Below are positions 60,161-64,000 of a DNA stretch of 64,000 nt, piece after piece (positions within the stretch are counted from its first letter, which is position 1; each line of letters opens with the position of its first letter). This DNA is from CAKSHP01 sp045636325 (GTDB lineage: Bacteria; Bacillota; Clostridia; UBA1381; UMGS1253). The translations under genes and the position numbers were made by a program. The stretch spans positions 62,001-126,000 of the forward strand of contig JAZTXH010000016.1 of the NCBI GenBank assembly GCA_045636325.1, read 5' to 3'. The notes beneath the pieces are model-generated. The model did not search any database, had not been told where the DNA came from, and worked only from the letters and a program-made list of their open reading frames with translations.

Positions 60161-60727
60161 ATGTCAGCCGGACTTAATGAACAGCTGTGGATTTTTCTCT
60201 TGATGCTTGTTTATGGGGCGGTAGCGTCAGGTATATTTGACATTTTAAGAAGCATATACCGCATTTTTAAACCATCTGCCTTGACTGTGGGGATAGGGGA
60301 TATTCTTTTTTGGCTTGTAATAAGCGTGTTGACGTTTTTTGCAATTTTTATATCAAATAACGGGCAGATTCGTTTATTTGAGTTTTTTGCTATGATTCTG
60401 GGCAGTATTATTTATTTTCTAACGCTGTCGAAGGCAGTAATTTTTATGTTTTCGGCGGTGTTTTTCTGTTTAAAAAAAATTTTTATATTTTTTTTAAAAT
60501 TTTTCTTGACTATTGCGCGATTTTTGTATAAAATGGTATTAAGAGTTTTTGTGGGTATTTTTATGCCCGTTTTTAAATTGATAAAGAAAATCAGGGCGTG
60601 GCTGTGGCTTGTTTGCTTCCGTTTTAAGAAGAGAGCGGGAGCTATATTTAAAGCAAAACGCAGGGCGAAAAAAATGAGTAAACAAAAAAGGGAAAGGAGG
60701 CTAATGCATGCAAAAGAAAAAGAATAA
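60161..60727 (+). CDS. yabQ: Spore cortex protein YabQ
   Basis: 188 residues; five membrane helices; YGAVASGIFDILRSIYR is the YabQ opening motif. The basic C-terminus overlaps divIC by 20 bp. It starts 5 bp after yabP. Confidence 0.88.
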   Translation: MSAGLNEQLWIFLLMLVYGAVASGIFDILRSIYRIFKPSALTVGIGDILFWLVISVLTFFAIFISNNGQIRLFEFFAMILGSIIYFLTLSKAVIFMFSAVFFCLKKIFIFFLKFFLTIARFLYKMVLRVFVGIFMPVFKLIKKIRAWLWLVCFRFKKRAGAIFKAKRRAKKMSKQKRERRLMHAKEKE

Positions 60728-61019
60728 CAAAAGAAAAAAAAGTGTAAGCGCGCTTCATGTGTTTTTGCGCGTGTTTACTATTGTTTTTGCAGTGTTCACT
60801 ATTGTTAAAGTTATCGCGCAGCAGCCTCTTTTAGGTCAGTATGATAATAAACTGGATGAGTATGACAATCTGATTGCTGAAGAAAATGAGAAGATTGAAT
60901 ATTACGGCAATTTAAAAGAGCTTTATAAGACGGAGGAATATAAAATCCTTATAGCCAAGGAAAGGCTTGGGTTGCTTGAAGAAAATGAAAAGGTTTACAT
61001 TGCCGCAAACGGTGAGTAA
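60708..61019 (+). CDS. divIC: Septum formation initiator DivIC/FtsB family
   Basis: 103 residues. Basic N-terminus, one membrane helix (about 17-37), an extracellular coiled coil and the C-terminal YKILIAKERLGLLEENEKVY motif. With FtsL and DivIB it activates septal wall synthesis. AAAGGAGG precedes the ATG. Order rqcP-yabP-yabQ-divIC is conserved. Confidence 0.93.
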   Translation: MQKKKNNKRKKSVSALHVFLRVFTIVFAVFTIVKVIAQQPLLGQYDNKLDEYDNLIAEENEKIEYYGNLKELYKTEEYKILIAKERLGLLEENEKVYIAANGE

Positions 61020-61101
61020 TACGGTTTGGGGATTTATAAAATATGTATAGATAACAAAACGGAGTATGTGGCATATACTCTTGAGGGGGAAAGCTGTTTT
61101 T

Positions 61102-61569
61102 ATGGCACTTGAAGTTGGAGCAGTAGTTGAGGGAAAGGTTGTAAGCATAATGCCTTTTGGTGCGTTTGTTTCGCTTCCCGAGGGGAAAACAGGATTGGTA
61201 CATATTTCGGAGGTATCACTTGATTATGTTGAAAATGTTGCAGAGCATTTAAGTGAAAATCAGGAGGTTCGTGTTAAGGTTGTTGGAATCGATCCTAAAG
61301 GAAAGATAAGTCTTTCTATTAAAAAAGTTCTTTTGGATGAGAAAAAGGTGGCTCCGGCAAAGAAGCAGGAGCGAAGTCAGGTGCATGTAAGACCGGCGAA
61401 TATTGATTGGCTTAGTAATAATTCAAACACATCTGCGGATTTGTCTTTTGAAGATATGTTAGGCAAGTTTAAAACTGACAGTGATGAAAAAATGCAGGCG
61501 CTAAAGCGCAGCAGTGAATCAAAGCGCAGAGGCGGTTACAAGCGTTCATCTGGAAATAATTATTTTTAA
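61102..61569 (+). CDS. yabR: S1-domain RNA-binding protein (YabR-like)
   Basis: 155 residues; ATG at 61102 with GAGGGGGAAAG upstream. S1 domain at 1-75 (VEGKVVSIMPFGAFVSLPEG, GLVHISEVS, GKISLSIKK), then a basic tail rich in Arg/Ser (KRSSESKRRGGYKRSS). General stress/RNA-binding protein following divIC in Firmicutes. Confidence 0.9.
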   Translation: MALEVGAVVEGKVVSIMPFGAFVSLPEGKTGLVHISEVSLDYVENVAEHLSENQEVRVKVVGIDPKGKISLSIKKVLLDEKKVAPAKKQERSQVHVRPANIDWLSNNSNTSADLSFEDMLGKFKTDSDEKMQALKRSSESKRRGGYKRSSGNNYF

Positions 61570-61572
61570 TAT

Positions 61573-61602
61573 AAAAAACCGGATTATCAAGTCCGGCTTT
61601 TT
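61573..61602 (+). terminator. Terminator of the rqcP-yabR unit
   Basis: AACCGGA pairs with TCCGGCTT; flanking A and T runs. Confidence 0.8.
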
Positions 61603-61643
61603 GTATTTTTTGTATTGTATAAATTTTTGCGTGAATTTTATGG

Positions 61644-61679
61644 GCGGATGCACGCATAGGGCACTTGGTAGGCATCCGC
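61644..61679. repeat. REP-like inverted repeat
   Basis: GCGGATGC (61644-61651) and GCATCCGC (61672-61679) surround a GC-richer segment and are followed by ACCCTACAATG, resembling short palindromic repeats of clostridial genomes. Confidence 0.4.
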
Positions 61680-61784
61680 ACCCTACAATGATGTAATTGA
61701 ATTGATAATATTTTGTAGGACACATTGCTCTTCATCGTACCGCGTTTATATATTAATATAGATGTTAATTTTACGGAGGAAAAA

Positions 61785-62441
61785 ATGTTTAAATCAGCTA
61801 TTTTTGATTTGGATGGTACAGTGTGTGACACCATTCATACAATTGCACATTACGGTAACCGGGCACTTGAAAAGTTTGGATTTGAAACTATAGAAGAGAA
61901 AGAATATAATTACCTCGCAGGCAGAGGGGCTTTAAATCTGATATGCGGAATGCTTAAATACCGTGGCTGTGAAGATAAAGAAATGATAAAAAAAGTTTTT
62001 GACTTTTATAAGCCTGATTATGAAACAGACAGTCTTTACAAAACAAAGGTTTTTGACGGCATAAAAGAAGTAATTTCTAAAATGAAGGCAATGGGTATGA
62101 AAGTGGGTCTTGTGTCAAACAAACCCCATGAAGCGGTATGTTTTATTATAGATGCACTGTTTGAAAAAGGCAGCTTTGATTTTTATACCGGTCTTTTAGA
62201 TAATATGAAAGCAAAGCCTAACCCTGAAAGTGTTTTAAAAGTGGCAGAGCAGTTTGGCGCAGAACCTTGCGAATGTATGTATGTAGGAGATACAGATGTT
62301 GATATGTTTACAGGTAAGGGCGCAGGTATGTATACAGTCGGTGTGCTATGGGGCTTTCGTGATTATGAAGAGCTTTCGTGTGCAGGCGCAGACGAGATTG
62401 TAGAAAAGCCTTTAGAGCTTTTAAAAATTTTAAAAAGATAA
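61785..62441 (+). CDS. gph: HAD-family phosphatase, phosphoglycolate phosphatase-like
   Basis: 218 residues. HAD motifs: FDLDGTVCDT (I), GLVSNKP (II), AKPNPESVL (III) and YVGDTDVDM (IV), with a small helical cap (15-85). Likely removes phosphoglycolate or another small phosphoester. ACGGAGG precedes the ATG. The exact substrate is uncertain. Confidence 0.85.
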   Translation: MFKSAIFDLDGTVCDTIHTIAHYGNRALEKFGFETIEEKEYNYLAGRGALNLICGMLKYRGCEDKEMIKKVFDFYKPDYETDSLYKTKVFDGIKEVISKMKAMGMKVGLVSNKPHEAVCFIIDALFEKGSFDFYTGLLDNMKAKPNPESVLKVAEQFGAEPCECMYVGDTDVDMFTGKGAGMYTVGVLWGFRDYEELSCAGADEIVEKPLELLKILKR

Positions 62442-62448
62442 AAACAAG

Positions 62449-62487
62449 AAAGGTCGCGGCCAATTTTTTAGCTGCAACCTTTTTATT
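62449..62487 (+). terminator. Terminator after the HAD phosphatase gene
   Basis: AAAGGT-GC-GC pairs with GC-GC-ACCTTT (small mismatches), then TTATTTTT. Confidence 0.65.
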
Positions 62488-62552
62488 TTTATCTGAATTC
62501 GGAAGGCTTCTGGGGCATCATATCCTAGAACTTAAGGCTGGATTGTGTTTGC

Positions 62553-62738
62553 CTAACGGCTAAGGACACTTGAATAAATTTCATCAAATTTAAAATTTTT
62601 ATATATGTATTCGCTTACGAGTATTCCTTGTAAAAGACCAATTTTGTTTAAAACAACATCACGATGCCCGACGCAGCATTTATTTGTCTGACCTAATCCG
62701 TAATGGATAAGTAAAAAGCAGTTATTAAAAAATTTTTG
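62553..62738 (-). pseudogene. C-terminal fragment of a lost gene after hisF
   Basis: A 61-codon frame without a start codon reads IHYGLGQTNKCCVGHRDVVL, then KIGLLQGILVSEYIYKNFK, to a TAG. The composition looks protein-like, with no stops for 60 codons in AT-rich DNA. Parent protein not recognised. It probably marks decay or rearrangement downstream of hisF. Confidence 0.4.
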
Positions 62739-62752
62739 TTAGTATTTTAATA

Positions 62753-63547
62753 TTATTTTATATATGGTCTTACCGGCTGACCGTTTGCTGAAAGGTATTC
62801 TTTTAATTCACGAACGGAATAGTTTCTGTCCATCTTCGGTGAATAAAGCATAGAGCTTATAATACCTGCAGATGCACCGGTTTTTGAAAATACATCCCAA
62901 AGATGCTCAGGCTTTCCTGCACCGCCTGATGCAATAACGGGGATGTTAACCGCATCAGAAATCATTTTTGTAATCTCTAAATCATAACCCTGATGAGTAC
63001 CGTCGTTATCAATTGAATTTACGCAGATTTCACCTGCACCAAGAGCCTCACCGCATTTTGCCCAGGACAGAGCATCAATACCTGTAAATACTCTTGCACC
63101 ATCAATTGCAATTTCGTATCCGCTGGGGATTTCAAGGGTTTTTTCAACTTTTTTTACCTGCATACTAAGCACGATACACTGACTTCCGAATGCCTTTGCG
63201 CCCTCTTTTATTATCCATGGCTGACGCACTGCCATAGAGTCAATGCTGATTTTTTCGGCGCCGGCCTTTAAAACCTCATACATATCGTCAAGATTTCTGA
63301 TGCCACCACCAACAGTAAAGGGAACAAATACGTTTTCTGCTACCATTTTAACTGTGTCTATATCAATTTTTCTTCTTTGTGCACTTGCAAGAATATCAAA
63401 GAAAATAATTTCGTCTATCTGGTCTGCATATATTTTTTTTGCAACAACCTCTGCTTTGTCTATGTCAATATTATTCTGAAATTTATGTGCCTTTGTAACC
63501 ATTTTATCACGTATATCAAAGCACGCAATAAGTCTTTTTGTAAGCAT
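62753..63547 (-). CDS. hisF: HisF-type cyclase/synthase subunit, catalytic variant
   Basis: 264 residues, (beta/alpha)8 barrel. HisF landmarks: Asp11 in IACFDIRD, Lys19, VPFTVGGGIRNLDD, KISIDSMAV, NSIDNDGTHQGYD and PVIASGGAGKPEHL. However, the catalytic Asp130 position (VVAIDAK in standard HisF) reads IVLSMQVKK, giving Gln130. It may be a HisF paralogue such as the sugar-amidation WbuZ type or a lineage variant of imidazole-glycerol-phosphate synthase. AAAGGAGGG upstream; 20 bp after hisH. Confidence 0.85.
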   Translation of the reverse strand: MLTKRLIACFDIRDKMVTKAHKFQNNIDIDKAEVVAKKIYADQIDEIIFFDILASAQRRKIDIDTVKMVAENVFVPFTVGGGIRNLDDMYEVLKAGAEKISIDSMAVRQPWIIKEGAKAFGSQCIVLSMQVKKVEKTLEIPSGYEIAIDGARVFTGIDALSWAKCGEALGAGEICVNSIDNDGTHQGYDLEITKMISDAVNIPVIASGGAGKPEHLWDVFSKTGASAGIISSMLYSPKMDRNYSVRELKEYLSANGQPVRPYIK

Positions 63548-63567
63548 TTTTCACCCTCCTTTAAAAA

Positions 63568-64000
63568 TTATAGCTTTGCGAAGTTTTCCAAAAGCTTAAG
63601 GCCAATTTCACCGCTTTTTTCAATGTGGAACTGAGAAGCGTAAACATTGTCTTTTGCTATCATGGATGTAAAGTCTTCCCCGTAATTGGTAACAGCTAGA
63701 GCCACGTCTTCTTTCGGGCGGATGTGATAAGAGTTTACAAAATAAAAATATTCACTTTTGCCAAGACCTTCGTTAATGGGAAGTTTTTTTAAAAATTCTG
63801 CACTGTTCCAGCCCATCTGTGGAACTCTTACCTTGTTTTCATCAAAGCGGACAACGTCGCCTTTTATCCAGCCTAAACAACAGGCATCGTCTTCTTCGCT
63901 ATGCTCAAATAAAACCTGAAGTCCAACGCATATTCCAAGGAAGGGCTTTTTTTCTTTCAGGGCATGATTTTCAAGAGTTTCTATTATATCAAGCTCTTTT
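63568..64000 (-). CDS. hisH: HisH-type glutamine amidotransferase, C-terminal part
   Basis: The gene enters from the right edge; 143 residues are visible. The nucleophile elbow PFLGICVGLQVLF carries the catalytic Cys, and the C-terminal YASQFHIEKSGEIG carries the His and Glu (usually FHPEKS). It delivers ammonia from glutamine to its HisF partner. No other his gene is visible, so histidine synthesis versus sugar amidation cannot be decided here. Confidence 0.88.
   Translation of the reverse strand, partial: KELDIIETLENHALKEKKPFLGICVGLQVLFEHSEEDDACCLGWIKGDVVRFDENKVRVPQMGWNSAEFLKKLPINEGLGKSEYFYFVNSYHIRPKEDVALAVTNYGEDFTSMIAKDNVYASQFHIEKSGEIGLKLLENFAKL

Noticed and set aside
1..64000. CRISPR array, rRNA genes, transposase or prophage
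   Set aside because: No regularly spaced repeats, rRNA motifs, transposase, integrase or phage structural genes were seen on either strand.

Overview
The window reads as a chromosomal segment of a low-GC, spore-forming member of the Clostridia (Bacillota), probably an anaerobic, gut-type lineage. Evidence: the spoIIAA-spoIIAB-sigF operon, spmA/spmB, a spoVB-type flippase and yabP/yabQ; RNase Y, MutS2, YlxM-Ffh, a CIRCE-HrcA heat-shock operon and an ileS T-box; AGGAGG-type ribosome binding sites; and many promoters of the form TTGACA-17-TATAAT. There is no rRNA, CRISPR array, complete insertion sequence or integrase. Both ends cut genes: a metallo-beta-lactamase-fold protein on the left and hisH on the right.

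Layout. 1-4.3 kb: cell-shape and envelope genes (mreB, galU), the redox chaperone hslO and five tRNAs (Val, Asp, Phe, Gly, Cys). 4.3-8 kb: a foreign-looking island beside tRNA-Cys, flanked by imperfect direct repeats, with four unknown small proteins, a divergent XRE repressor with operator, and a GGDEF protein. 8-20 kb: exported phosphodiester glycosidase, nfo, spoIIA operon, pgcA with an attenuator-like leader, an SLH protein and mutS2. 20-22.7 kb: small accessory genes, namely sdpR/sdpI with a perfect operator palindrome, a probable new type I toxin-antitoxin locus, a decayed secreted protein, and a strongly promoted 41-residue acidic peptide. 22.7-31 kb: two membrane glycosyltransferases, T-box-ileS and glcK. 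31-41 kb: ylxM-ffh-rpsP-khpA, then two giant SLH proteins behind a highly structured leader RNA, then rimM-trmD. 41-50.6 kb: spmA/B, spoVB, a dockerin-like protein, thioesterase, ymdB, rny, a PdaA-like deacetylase and an MFS transporter. 51-56 kb: hrcA-grpE-dnaK and dnaJ. 56-64 kb: tRNA-Arg, another tiny peptide gene, a wrecked glycyl-radical activase, mazG, hup, rqcP-yabP-yabQ-divIC-S1 protein, gph, and hisH-hisF.

How genes work together: pgcA and galU make UDP-glucose for envelope polymers, and the glycosyltransferases, flippase, deacetylase and SLH proteins also act at the surface. SpoIIAA/SpoIIAB/SigF form the forespore switch. YlxM/Ffh serve co-translational secretion of the many signal-peptide proteins seen here.

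The most interesting unexplained items are: (1) the convergent toxin/antisense-RNA locus at 20974-21277, encoding a 22-residue hydrophobic peptide; (2) a 105-bp element present twice in inverted orientation with one mismatch (12010-12114 and 29128-29232); (3) the rod-like leader RNA plus terminator at 33704-33911 before the SLH genes; (4) mutually exclusive hairpins before pgcA; (5) a domain shared by three SLH proteins; and (6) a HisF homologue with Gln at the catalytic Asp130 position. All calls come from reading the sequence; no database search was run.
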